Assembly (NCBI GenBank): GCA_016194975.1
Contig: JACQAM010000007.1
Location: 319,947 to 383,946 of the forward strand
DNA: 64,000 nucleotides
Origin: Bacteroidota bacterium
GTDB lineage: Bacteria; Bacteroidota; Bacteroidia; Palsa-965
Direction: 5' to 3'
Shown one piece after another: positions 28,111 through 36,734 of this stretch. Position 1 is the stretch's first letter, and each line of letters opens with the position of its first letter. The position numbers were made by a program, and so were the translations under genes. The notes beneath the pieces were generated by a model. That model had not been told where the DNA came from. It was given only the letters and a program-made list of their open reading frames with translations, and made no database searches.

Positions 28111-29285
28111 ATGCTTACATAATCGCCGGACTCCGGTCAGCAGTAGGAAAAGCAAATCGCGGCGCTTTCCGTTTTCTTCGTCCCGATGATCTCGCCGCGC
28201 AAGTCATCAGGCAAGTCGTTGCGCAGGTTCCTAATCTTGACAAAGAAAAAATTGACGATGTCATTGTAGGAAATGCGATGCCGGAAGCAGAACAGGGATT
28301 GAACGTGGGAAGATTGATCTCTCTTCTTGCACTTGACACTGATAAAGTTCCGGGAGTTACTATCAATCGTTATTGCGCCTCAGGATTGGAAACCATTGCA
28401 ACAGCATCTGCAAAAATTCACGCGGGACTTGCCGATGTGATCATTGCAGGCGGTGTGGAATCGATGAGTTTGATCCCGATGGGCGGATGGCGGGTTATTC
28501 CCAATGCAGATATTGCGGCGAATCATCCCGATTGGTATTGGGGAATGGGACTCACTGCGGAAGCGGTTGCAAATGAATACAAAGTTTCGCGCGAAGACCA
28601 GGATAAATTTTCCTACAACTCTCACCAGAAAGCGATCGCTGCAATTCAGAATGGAAAATTCAAAAATGGAATTGCTCCTGTGAAAGTGACGGAAGTTTTT
28701 CTTGATGAAAACAATAAAAGACAGACGAAAGAAATCATTGTCGACACCGATGAAGGCCCGCGCGCAGACACGAGCATGAATGCGCTCGCTAAACTGAAAC
28801 CGGTTTTTGCCGATGGAGGAAGTGTTACTGCAGGAAATTCTTCGCAGACTTCCGATGGCGCTGCGTTTGTAATTGTGGTCAGCGAAAAAATGCTGAAAGA
28901 ATTAAATGTAAAACCCATCGCTCGCCTCGTGAGTTACGCGCCTGCTGGTGTGCCCCCGCGCATTATGGGAATTGGCCCCATCGCTGCAATTCCGAAAGCA
29001 TTGGCAAAAGCGAATATGAAGCTGGATCAAATCGATCTCATCGAACTCAACGAAGCATTCGCATCGCAATCAATCGCTGTTCAACGAGAATTGAAAATAA
29101 ATCCTGAAATTCTGAATGTGAATGGCGGAGCAATTGCGTTAGGTCATCCGCTCGGCTGCTCTGGAGCAAAACTTTCGGTCCAGATATTCGACGAATTGAG
29201 AGCGAGAAAAAAGAAATTCGGAATGGTAACCATGTGCGTAGGAACAGGACAAGGTGCGGCGGGGATATTTGAATTAATAAATTAA
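28107..29285 (+). CDS. fadA: Acetyl-CoA C-acyltransferase (3-ketoacyl-CoA thiolase)
   Basis: 392 residues, the usual thiolase length. Acyl-accepting Cys90 lies in NRYCASGLETIATA, the His motif in GGAIALGHPLGCSGA and the second Cys in VTMCVGTGQGAAG, so all catalytic residues are present. It releases acetyl-CoA in the last step of each beta-oxidation cycle. The start ATG overlaps the DUF1016 stop by 4 bases. It lies in an operon with fadN and fadE and would be expected to follow fadN directly, as in Bacillus. Confidence 0.94.
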   Translation: MNAYIIAGLRSAVGKANRGAFRFLRPDDLAAQVIRQVVAQVPNLDKEKIDDVIVGNAMPEAEQGLNVGRLISLLALDTDKVPGVTINRYCASGLETIATASAKIHAGLADVIIAGGVESMSLIPMGGWRVIPNADIAANHPDWYWGMGLTAEAVANEYKVSREDQDKFSYNSHQKAIAAIQNGKFKNGIAPVKVTEVFLDENNKRQTKEIIVDTDEGPRADTSMNALAKLKPVFADGGSVTAGNSSQTSDGAAFVIVVSEKMLKELNVKPIARLVSYAPAGVPPRIMGIGPIAAIPKALAKANMKLDQIDLIELNEAFASQSIAVQRELKINPEILNVNGGAIALGHPLGCSGAKLSVQIFDELRARKKKFGMVTMCVGTGQGAAGIFELIN

Positions 29286-29286
29286 C

Positions 29287-29313
29287 GTCAGCCTTCGACA
29301 GGCTCAGTCTGAC
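29287..29313. repeat. Short cruciform-like repeat between fadA and fadE
   Basis: GTCAG (29287-29291) and CTGAC (29309-29313) enclose CCTTCGACAGG, a nested hairpin. From memory, words of the kind TTCGACAGGCTCAG are widespread intergenic repeats in Bacteroidota; genome copy number cannot be checked here. Confidence 0.45.
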
Positions 29314-29352
29314 AACAAATAAAACATTAGCAACCAAGTAACATAAGCAACT

Positions 29353-31131
29353 ATGAGCACCGCACTAAAAGGAGGAGAATTCCTGATCAAAGAAACAGCC
29401 GCCGCAGACATTTTCATTCCCGAAGAATGGGACGAAGAAAATTTAATGATGGCGCAATCGTGTAAAGATTTTCTCGCACAGGAAATTTTTCCCAATCTCG
29501 ATCGCATCGATGCGCAGGAACCGGGTTTGATGCAATCGCTTCTCGACAAAGCGGCGCAACTCGGTTTACTCGGAATTTCTGTTCCGGAAGAATACGGCGG
29601 ATTCGGAAAAGATTTTAAAACGTCCATGCTCACAACAGAAGTGGTGGGTGCCGGACATTCTTTCGCCGTTGCAATTTCCGCGCACACCGGTATCGGAACA
29701 TTGCCCATTCTTTATTATGGAAATGCAGAACAGAAGAAAAAATACCTGCCGAAACTCGTGAGCGGAGAATGGAAAGCGTGTTATTGCCTTACCGAACCGG
29801 GTTCAGGTTCCGATGCAAATTCAGGAAAGACGCATGCTATACTTTCTGCCGATGGAAAAAATTATGTGATCAACGGGCAGAAAATGTGGATTACGAATTC
29901 CGGTTTCGCCGATATTTTCATTGTATTCGCAAAGATCGATAACGATGAAAATCTCAGCGCATTCATCATAGAGAAAAATTTTGGCGGAATTGAATTACAA
30001 CCGGAAGAACATAAAATGGGGATCAAAGGAAGTTCTACGCGCCAGGTTTTTTTCAACGATTGTAAAGTTCCGGTGGAAAATCTTTTGTCGGAGCGGCAGA
30101 ATGGTTTCAAGATCGCCGTGAATATCCTCAACGTGGGAAGAATAAAATTAGCCGCGGCTGCATTGGGCGGATCGAAAGGAACCATTACTTCCGCTGCAAA
30201 ATATTCCAATGAACGTCAGCAATTCGGAAGGCCTATTGCAAAATACGGCGCCATCAAACACAAACTCGGTGAAATGGCGATACAGGTTTTCTCAATGGAA
30301 TCTGCTTTGTATCGCGCAACACAGAATATTGACGATGCGATTAAAACGTTGCACGCCGGCGGAATGGAATATGAAAAAGCAAAATTGAAAGGCGTAGAAC
30401 AATTTGCAGCAGAAGCAGCCATTTTAAAAGTTCATGGTTCCGAAGTTTTGGATTTTGTGGTGGACGAAGGTGTGCAGATCTATGGAGGAATGGGATATTC
30501 TGCGGAAGCTCCAATGGATCGTGCCTATCGTGATGCGCGCATCAACAGAATTTTCGAAGGAACAAATGAAATTAATCGAATGCTCATTGTCGATATGCTT
30601 TTAAAACGCGCGATGAAAGGAGAACTTGATCTGATGGGGCCGGCAACAAAAGTTGCAGGAGAATTAATGTCGATTCCCGATTTCGGAACGACTGACGATT
30701 CTTTGTTCGCCGCAGAAAAACGCGCCATTGCCGGATTCAAAAAAGGAATTCTGCTTGTTGCAGGAGCGGCTGTGCAGAAATTAATGATGCAGCTCGCGAA
30801 AGAACAGGAAGTGCTCATGGACATTGCCGATATGCTCATTGATCTTTACGCGTGCGAGTCTGTGCAGTTGCGCGTGGAGAAGCTCGTGGGTATGCGCGGT
30901 GCAGATGCGTGCGCGATCCAGACCGACATGATGCGTTGCGCGATCTACGATGCAGCAGACCGAATTGCAAAATCAGGAAAAGATGCGATCAATAGTTTTG
31001 CAGAAGGAGATGAACAAAGAATGATGCTGATGGGATTGAGAAGATTTACAAAAGTAGATCCGTTCAACACGAAAGAAGCACGGAGAAGAATTGCGGGAAA
31101 GATTTTAGAAGAGAATAAATATTGCTGGTGA
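29353..31131 (+). CDS. fadE: Acyl-CoA dehydrogenase (FadE-like, long form)
   Basis: 592 residues, matching the roughly 594-residue FadE of Bacillus and longer than the 380-residue core family because of a C-terminal helical extension. Motifs: CYCLTEPGSGSDANS and the following beta domain (FAD and substrate binding), GIKGSSTRQVFFNDCKVP, and QIYGGMGYSAEAPMDRAYRDARINRIFEGTNEINR near residue 375-410. It introduces the first double bond in acyl-CoA and passes electrons to ETF. Last gene of the operon. Its final 23 codons are duplicated 618 bases downstream, on the other side of a toxin-antitoxin pair. Confidence 0.93.
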   Translation: MSTALKGGEFLIKETAAADIFIPEEWDEENLMMAQSCKDFLAQEIFPNLDRIDAQEPGLMQSLLDKAAQLGLLGISVPEEYGGFGKDFKTSMLTTEVVGAGHSFAVAISAHTGIGTLPILYYGNAEQKKKYLPKLVSGEWKACYCLTEPGSGSDANSGKTHAILSADGKNYVINGQKMWITNSGFADIFIVFAKIDNDENLSAFIIEKNFGGIELQPEEHKMGIKGSSTRQVFFNDCKVPVENLLSERQNGFKIAVNILNVGRIKLAAAALGGSKGTITSAAKYSNERQQFGRPIAKYGAIKHKLGEMAIQVFSMESALYRATQNIDDAIKTLHAGGMEYEKAKLKGVEQFAAEAAILKVHGSEVLDFVVDEGVQIYGGMGYSAEAPMDRAYRDARINRIFEGTNEINRMLIVDMLLKRAMKGELDLMGPATKVAGELMSIPDFGTTDDSLFAAEKRAIAGFKKGILLVAGAAVQKLMMQLAKEQEVLMDIADMLIDLYACESVQLRVEKLVGMRGADACAIQTDMMRCAIYDAADRIAKSGKDAINSFAEGDEQRMMLMGLRRFTKVDPFNTKEARRRIAGKILEENKYCW

Positions 31132-31162
31132 TTTCTTATCTTTATTTTATAAACACAAAAAG

Positions 31163-31390
31163 ATGTCGATTAATAATCTGAAAAAAGTTTTATTCAGCAA
31201 AATAGCTGAAACGAAAGACGAGGAAATTCTGAGAGTGGTGTACAGAATTCTTGATAATTGCAATGAAGTGTATCAGATGTCTGCCGAAGAGATCAATGCC
31301 GTTAACGAGGCACAGGCAGAATATGAAAAGGGCGAATGTATTTCCGATGAGGATTTTCAAAAAGAGTTTGAGAAATGGCTGAAAAAATAG
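31163..31390 (+). CDS. Antitoxin-like protein of a ParE/RelE-type module
   Basis: 75 residues, acidic and helical, with a predicted C-terminal acidic tail ISDEDFQKEFEKWLKK typical of the toxin-wrapping segment of small antitoxins in this phylum. No ribbon-helix-helix or XRE motif is obvious, so DNA binding is uncertain. It overlaps the downstream toxin start by 16 bases, the tight coupling normal for type II modules. The call rests mainly on the partner gene. The pair was inserted after fadE, next to a duplicated fadE tail. Confidence 0.72.
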   Translation: MSINNLKKVLFSKIAETKDEEILRVVYRILDNCNEVYQMSAEEINAVNEAQAEYEKGECISDEDFQKEFEKWLKK

Positions 31391-31671
31391 TCTGGTCGAA
31401 CAAATTCAGAAAGGAGCTGCGGAAAATACTTGAATACTTGGATCAGCACAATCAAAGCAATGTTTACAGTACCAAATTGATCGGTGAAATTGTTGAGGCG
31501 TTCAACCTTATCCGTGAAAACAATCGATTAGGTAAAGAAGCTTCAATGACGGATGTAAGAATTGTCATCGTCGATAAATTCCTTTTGTTTTACAAAATAA
31601 CAAGTAAAGAACTCATCGTGCTGGCGATTTTTGACGGCAGAAGAAATCCTTCATCGCAAAAGATGCGTTAG
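31375..31671 (+). CDS. RelE/ParE-family toxin
   Basis: 98 residues with the RelE/ParE fold pattern: an N-terminal strand (IVWSNKFRKELRKILEYLDQ), helical hairpin, then strands MTDVRIVIVDKFLLFYKIT and ELIVLAIFDGRRNPSS. The end pattern FDGRRNP matches Bacteroidota ParE-like toxins. Such toxins cleave ribosome-bound mRNA or poison gyrase; which applies cannot be told. It is translationally coupled to the antitoxin. The module stands between fadE and a divergent remnant of the fadE 3' end. Confidence 0.82.
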   Translation: MAEKIVWSNKFRKELRKILEYLDQHNQSNVYSTKLIGEIVEAFNLIRENNRLGKEASMTDVRIVIVDKFLLFYKITSKELIVLAIFDGRRNPSSQKMR

Positions 31672-31680
31672 AATTCGCAG

Positions 31681-31749
31681 TTCAACGTGAAAGAAGCGCG
31701 GAGAAGAATTGCGAATAAGATGCTGGAGGAAAATAAATATTGCTGGTAG
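31681..31749 (+). pseudogene. Remnant of a second fadE 3' end (23 codons plus stop... duplicated tail)
   Basis: These 69 bases encode FNVKEARRRIANKMLEENKY-CW-stop, compared with FNTKEARRRIAGKILEENKY-CW-stop at the true end of fadE (31063-31131). That is 22 sense codons and the stop, with 20 residues... 19 of 22 identical; by eye 56 of 69 bases match, with several synonymous differences. It is out of any longer gene. It therefore comes from a divergent fadE allele or paralogue, not from a recent copy of the neighbour. The toxin-antitoxin pair lies between the two tails. Confidence 0.85.
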
Positions 31750-31827
31750 AATTACAAATTACAGGATGACAAATTACGATGGCAGAGGAAATCCTTTACC
31801 AAAAAAAATAAAATAGAATCGACCCTT

Positions 31828-34386
31828 TCATTCTTCCCAATATTTCGTTCCGTGAATATCCATATTCCCTAAATATTCTGCTTCTTTTTTGACTTCATCA
31901 TATTTTCCATAAACCCGGAATAAACCCGGCACAAAATAATCTTCCGAGATACCATCAAGATCCTTCACAATAATATTTCCTTTCGCATTCATGATCCCCC
32001 ATTTCTTGTCGATGGAAAAAATAAAATATCTGTTTTTGTTGGGTTGGTAAAGATGATCGTAAATGGCCGGAACGATCACATGTCCATCTTCAGAAGAAAC
32101 CAATCCATATTTTTTTCCTTTCTGCATGATAAACACTCCGGGCGTATGCGTTCCGTAAACACTGACAGAATCCGAAAATGTGTGGAGTTCTTTCCCCGTA
32201 AAATCAAAATAGCGGGAATGCCCAAGCGTATCTGTTGCTCCTATGTAACCCGGCTCGGGAGCGCCGATTACAAAATTGCGATACACTTGTGGAATAATAA
32301 TTTTTCCAGTGCTGTCCATAATTCCATCCCACGAATTTACGCCTGACATTTTTTTATTGCTGTTTATTTCATAAAAAGAAGTTGTACCTGAAAAAATATA
32401 GAGCAGTTTTTTATCGTCAATACTTTGGAGATGACTGGCTTTTCCCGATAAACCTTCACGCTTCGTTCCCGATTCAGTGTATACATCCAGCAAACCATCT
32501 TTCGTTTGCTGCATATAATATTCATAGTAGTCGTATTCCAGGATGTAGTGTCTGGATTCGTACTTTACTCTTCCGCCATGTCGCTTCTCGTGATAAATGA
32601 CTGCCCCGGAATAATATTCCGCGGGAATGATCCATTTGAATTGCTCATTTGCATAACCAAGTTTTCCGTTTTTTATCAATGAAACTACCTTATCCGGATT
32701 CACCGCATCGAAAATTATCTCGTCATAAAAATCCGATAAACGATTCCCGGTAGAATCATACACCGCATACGGACTGATTTCATGTGTTCCATTTATGTCG
32801 CTGTAAACAGTTTTATTCCGGAGATAAACTTTGTAAAGCTTTTTTTCATAAGGTACGATGGCGCTGAATGTATCCGGGATAATGATTTTTCCTGACGGGG
32901 AAAGTAGTCCTTCCCCGGAATGACTCATGCAATAAATGACGGGCTTGTAACTCCAGTTTTCCGGGTGAAAGTAATTTCCATGCAAATTGACTTCGTAATA
33001 TTCATAATAAGTCAATAATGAATCATACTTATTTGCCGGTAAAATTAAATTCCCGGTTTTATCAATAAGATTATCATTATGCGGAGTTGTTTTGGTCTGA
33101 ACAAATGCATTACCATTCTGAAATTGACTAATGGAATAATATTTCGCATCGGTTATTTTTTTTCCTGTAACATCCATGAGTCCCCACTTATTCCACTCGC
33201 GATACATGAAAATATTTTCACTTCCGTCATAATGAATATCCTCGTAGTCAAATGGAATAATCATTTTTCCTTTGTAATCCATTACTCCCACCCTTACTTT
33301 ATCTTTATTTCTCACAATGAAAAAGTGGTCATACAATTCATAGGAATAAATTCCGGAATCGAGAGTAAGAATTGTTTTTCCCAGTGAGTCAATGATCCAA
33401 TTTTTTTTACCGGATGTATCTGAAACAAAAAACACAGTTCCCCATTTCAGGAAATAAAAACTGATGCCGCCATACGCCGGTTTTACTATTTCCTTCTTGT
33501 GAATGTTGATCACACCCTGCAATCCTGATTGATCAGCGATCAGAAAGTATTTACTCCCCCAATAACTCATGTCGACATAGTTGCCTTTATAATTTTCTTT
33601 CAGCAAAATTTTGCCGGAAACAGATACAAGCTCGTACCCTTCTTTTACTTCCACTAATGCCAATGAATCTGTGTAATCTTCCAACTGGCCAGTCTTAAGT
33701 TTTTTTACAATTAGTTTTCCTGACGTATCGTAAACAGCGCAAGGAAAAATTTCCTTTTGCCTGGAGGCGTAGATCACCGGGTAATCATCAAAATTAAAAT
33801 ACTGATACGCTGCGGGAATGATCACCCTTCCTGCCCTCGTTCTCAGGCCATGCTTATTTTTCCTGATGAATTCATAATATCCAAACATTTCATCCGGCTC
33901 CTGCCTTGTTGCACAGGGAATGATTTCTTTTCCGGTCGATACTTTAAGAAGCCCCCACAAATAATTTCTTCTCACGTTAACCGAGTCCAGCGAAGGATCC
34001 CAATCGATCTGATCGTAAATAGTGGGAACAATTATTTTTCCTTTAAGATCAAGAAAACCATATTTCCCATTCTTGCGAACGAATAAATATTTCCATCCTT
34101 TATCACATTCAATTTCATCGTAAATGAGCGGAACGGTCAATTTCCCTTTGAAATTGTACGCGCCTTGCTTTTTGTTTTTCTGCACGATGACCAACGCTGC
34201 AGAATCATCACACACATAAACGGATTCATACTTTACCGGAACAATTATTTTTTTCGTGCTATCCACACCTCCCCACAAATTTCCAATCCTGTACGGAATC
34301 ACATCCGGTAATCGCTGGGAAAAACCATCTATAATAAAAAAAGAAAAGAAAAAGAAAGTGACGGATCTCATCGGGCAAAACTTCAT
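31828..34386 (-). CDS. WG-repeat secreted protein
   Basis: 852 residues with an N-terminal hydrophobic signal (SVTFFFFSFFIIDGFSQ). Nearly the whole mature protein is WG repeats of about 40-55 residues: K-x-G-(Y/L/V)-x-(D/N)-x-x-G-K-x-I-(I/V)-P-x-x-Y-D, for example NGKYGFLDLKGKIIVPTIYDQI and KWGIMNAKGNIIV. Such repeats form beta-rich shells and occur in periplasmic or surface proteins; biochemical role unknown. An ATG 6 codons in (MRSVTFF) is an equally plausible start. Divergent from the T9SS gene at 34489. Confidence 0.8.
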   Translation of the reverse strand: MKFCPMRSVTFFFFSFFIIDGFSQRLPDVIPYRIGNLWGGVDSTKKIIVPVKYESVYVCDDSAALVIVQKNKKQGAYNFKGKLTVPLIYDEIECDKGWKYLFVRKNGKYGFLDLKGKIIVPTIYDQIDWDPSLDSVNVRRNYLWGLLKVSTGKEIIPCATRQEPDEMFGYYEFIRKNKHGLRTRAGRVIIPAAYQYFNFDDYPVIYASRQKEIFPCAVYDTSGKLIVKKLKTGQLEDYTDSLALVEVKEGYELVSVSGKILLKENYKGNYVDMSYWGSKYFLIADQSGLQGVINIHKKEIVKPAYGGISFYFLKWGTVFFVSDTSGKKNWIIDSLGKTILTLDSGIYSYELYDHFFIVRNKDKVRVGVMDYKGKMIIPFDYEDIHYDGSENIFMYREWNKWGLMDVTGKKITDAKYYSISQFQNGNAFVQTKTTPHNDNLIDKTGNLILPANKYDSLLTYYEYYEVNLHGNYFHPENWSYKPVIYCMSHSGEGLLSPSGKIIIPDTFSAIVPYEKKLYKVYLRNKTVYSDINGTHEISPYAVYDSTGNRLSDFYDEIIFDAVNPDKVVSLIKNGKLGYANEQFKWIIPAEYYSGAVIYHEKRHGGRVKYESRHYILEYDYYEYYMQQTKDGLLDVYTESGTKREGLSGKASHLQSIDDKKLLYIFSGTTSFYEINSNKKMSGVNSWDGIMDSTGKIIIPQVYRNFVIGAPEPGYIGATDTLGHSRYFDFTGKELHTFSDSVSVYGTHTPGVFIMQKGKKYGLVSSEDGHVIVPAIYDHLYQPNKNRYFIFSIDKKWGIMNAKGNIIVKDLDGISEDYFVPGLFRVYGKYDEVKKEAEYLGNMDIHGTKYWEE

Positions 34387-34403
34387 TACTCTAAGTTACT
34401 GAA

Positions 34404-34432
34404 TTGCTATTTCCATGAAAAGGTTAATTTTG
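34404..34432 (+). promoter_or_regulatory. Bacteroidota-type promoter
   Basis: The -7 box TAATTTTG (34425-34432) matches TAnnTTTG fully; a TTG at 34404-34406 lies 18 bases upstream in the place of the -33 element. The ATG of the T9SS gene is 57 bases downstream. Confidence 0.45.
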
Positions 34433-34488
34433 CTTTCCCATCGGAAATAGATTTATTTCCGGTAACCCAACCCAAAAAAACAAACCTC

Positions 34489-35919
34489 ATGAAAAAAATT
34501 TACACGCTTTCAGTTTTTATTTTCTGCCTTTCATTTGCAAAGGCACAGAACTCCATTCCCAATGGAAATTTTGAAAACTGGACTACCGGAACTTACGAGT
34601 ATCCTTCCTTTGCAACCCAGACTTCAAATCCTGAAGCATTTTTGCGCTGCCAGGTTCCATTCAACTGTTTAAAAACATCTGACTACTACCACGGCGCTTA
34701 TGCGGTTCAACTCGTCACTCACATTGGCGCGGATACCTGTTTCGGATATTTCATCAATGGAAATCCGAACGGACCTCCAACAAATTACTGGCCCGGTGGA
34801 ATTCCATACAACCAGCAGGCGACAGGAGTCCGCGGTTATTATAAAAACAATACTCTGGGAAATGATACGGCACGCATCCTCCTTTCATTTAAACTGAACG
34901 GCGCGAACATTGGCGTTTATGTTTTACCTTTTTACGGAGTGCATAATTCTTACACCCCTTTCAACATTACATTTTCTCCCGCACTTCCCTTTGCACCCGA
35001 CACGGTGATCATTGCTGCAGCTTCAAGCGATTTTCTCAACAACAACCTGGTGATGAATAACAGCATGTTCCAGCTCGACAGTCTTACGTTCACCGGTGTT
35101 GCAAGTCAGCCCGCGCAATTCGACGGGGATTTTGAAACATGGAACAGTCAAACAATTTATAGTCCGACGAACTGGTATTCGAATACCAATGACGCCGGAA
35201 CAAGCGTTACACAAACTACAGATCGTGTTGCGGGAAATTTCGCCTGTGAACTGATGACGTATCTCGGTCAGCGTGGACCTAATTCAACTCCGGCAGCAAA
35301 TTCTTCCAGTGTTTCTACAGGTATGTGGAGTAATTCCTGCAATTGCCAATTGGGAGGCAATGCATTCACCAACCAAATTGACACGCTTGAATTTTATTAT
35401 AAGTATTTGCCATCAGGAAATGATTCTGCTGAAGTGGATATGAATTATATTCTGAATGGAAATTCCATTAATTGGTTTGGACGACGCCTGGGAGCTTCAG
35501 CTTCTTATCAACTCGTTGATATTCCATTTAACCTCGCGCAGGCGCCCGATTCCGTGATCATCAATATTAATTCTTCACTGTGGCAGGATTCAGCACTGAC
35601 TTATGTGGGCTCCGATCTGAAAGTAGATGAGATGCATTTCAAAACACAACCACTCACCACTTCGATCCCTGTTGCTTTCTCCGGATTGAAAAATATTCCA
35701 TTCGTTTATCCGAATCCTTCCAATGGAATTTTTATTATCCAGTCTCCGTCAACTATCGATCGCGTGGAAGTGATGAATGATCTGGGTGAAATGATCTATT
35801 CTTCCGAATCGAATTCGCAAAGTGTAAATGTGAACCTCTCTTCACAGGCGGCAGGAATTTATTTTGTGAAAATTCTTTCCGGAGAAAAAATATTCACGGA
35901 AAAAATTATTGTAAAATAA
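34489..35919 (+). CDS. Secreted T9SS protein with two tandem carbohydrate-binding-like domains
   Basis: 476 residues. Signal peptide MKKIYTLSVFIFCLSFAKA, then two repeats of about 180 residues, each opening with an F-x-x-W motif (IPNGNFENWTTGTYEYPSF and FDGDFETWNSQTIYSPTNW) and containing FYYKYLPSGNDSA- and ADTCFGYF-like strands. The layout resembles the PCMD/jelly-roll carbohydrate-binding-like domains found in this phylum; no catalytic residues are seen. The end is a T9SS sorting domain (VYPNPSNGIFII...EKIIVK). Probably a surface adhesin or glycan-binding protein. A clean terminator follows. Confidence 0.8.
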   Translation: MKKIYTLSVFIFCLSFAKAQNSIPNGNFENWTTGTYEYPSFATQTSNPEAFLRCQVPFNCLKTSDYYHGAYAVQLVTHIGADTCFGYFINGNPNGPPTNYWPGGIPYNQQATGVRGYYKNNTLGNDTARILLSFKLNGANIGVYVLPFYGVHNSYTPFNITFSPALPFAPDTVIIAAASSDFLNNNLVMNNSMFQLDSLTFTGVASQPAQFDGDFETWNSQTIYSPTNWYSNTNDAGTSVTQTTDRVAGNFACELMTYLGQRGPNSTPAANSSSVSTGMWSNSCNCQLGGNAFTNQIDTLEFYYKYLPSGNDSAEVDMNYILNGNSINWFGRRLGASASYQLVDIPFNLAQAPDSVIININSSLWQDSALTYVGSDLKVDEMHFKTQPLTTSIPVAFSGLKNIPFVYPNPSNGIFIIQSPSTIDRVEVMNDLGEMIYSSESNSQSVNVNLSSQAAGIYFVKILSGEKIFTEKIIVK

Positions 35920-35939
35920 TCTGAAAAATAATTCTATGG

Positions 35940-35971
35940 CAGCCGGGTGGAAATATCCGGCTGTTTTTTTT
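35940..35971 (+). terminator. Rho-independent terminator
   Basis: GC-rich stem CAGCCGG / CCGGCTG (35940-35946 with 35957-35963) followed by eight T, 20 bases after the T9SS gene. Confidence 0.85.
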
Positions 35972-35977
35972 ATCGAG

Positions 35978-36096
35978 GATTACTGATAGTACAGATATAC
36001 AGATCGTGCACGGGTCATAGCGATACCGATTTTAATCGGGAGAAGCAATCCTGAGCGATAGCTTTTGTAATCTGCATATCTGTACTATCTGTAATC
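35978..36096. repeat. 119-bp element with 27-bp near-perfect inverted ends
   Basis: Left arm 35978-36004 and right arm 36070-36096 are reverse complements at 25 of 27 positions (arm GATTACTGATAGTACAGATA...). The 65-base interior holds a hairpin CCGAT/ATCGG (36026-36039) and two AGCGATA words. No reading frame. It lies between convergent genes, so it could be a MITE-like relic, a long structured RNA segment or a bidirectional stop. Confidence 0.75.
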
Positions 36097-36100
36097 AACC

Positions 36101-36733
36101 CTACGCATCGCACGGCACTCTCAGATCGATAAATGTAAGGTACCAGGTGCTTCCCGAAAGTGTGAAATAGAATTTACCGACAGCAGTATTCACCACGGTT
36201 CTCGTGATCTTCGATGCCAGTTGCTTCACCTTGCCCTGGTCGGTTTCCGAAAGCGACGAATACGTCCACGCCTTTTCATCTGCAAAAATATTGAGTTGTG
36301 TTGTAAAACAACCCTCTTTGGAATAGCCGCTGCTTTTATTGCAATCAGCAACCGGCAGTTCTCCTTCTACCGGAACCGCCATCATGTTATTGCGATCTAA
36401 CGGTAGAAGTTTTTTTCCATTCCAGTCAAAATCGTCAAAATGTTTTACGTTCTCGAACTCCGGCATTGCACCCGGCGCATAAATGATCCACAATCCATCA
36501 TTCGGGGAAATGAATTTATCGGCGAGCGAATCTTTACCTGAAGTAGCGGCATCCGCAAATGCACTGTAGATCCAGTTGAACTGGTGAATTTCATCAGCCG
36601 GCTGAAGATCCTGCCTCATCGCTTTCTTCAAAGAATCTTTTGAAGAAAGTGAATCGGTTTTTGATGGGTCCTTCTTTTGATCACCACTACAGGAGAAAAA
36701 AAGAAACGCAAGGAGAATAACAGAATACTTCAT
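36101..36733 (-). CDS. Putative lipoprotein, function unknown
   Basis: 210 residues. Lipoprotein signal MKYSVILLAFLFFSCSGD with the lipid-receiving Cys near residue 15, followed by a low-complexity Lys/Ser/Asp linker and a globular domain of about 170 residues with three Cys in the region ADCNKSSGYSKEGC and near the end (VPCDA). I do not recognise the family. The start lies one base after the stop of the MFS gene, so the two are translated as one operon; it may assist or sense something related to that transporter's substrate (inference). Confidence 0.7.
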   Translation of the reverse strand: MKYSVILLAFLFFSCSGDQKKDPSKTDSLSSKDSLKKAMRQDLQPADEIHQFNWIYSAFADAATSGKDSLADKFISPNDGLWIIYAPGAMPEFENVKHFDDFDWNGKKLLPLDRNNMMAVPVEGELPVADCNKSSGYSKEGCFTTQLNIFADEKAWTYSSLSETDQGKVKQLASKITRTVVNTAVGKFYFTLSGSTWYLTFIDLRVPCDA

Positions 36734-36734
36734 G

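Noticed and set aside
35978-36096. Terminator for the T9SS gene
   Set aside because: A clean GC-rich terminator already precedes it; 27-bp arms with a 65-base interior and no T run do not fit.
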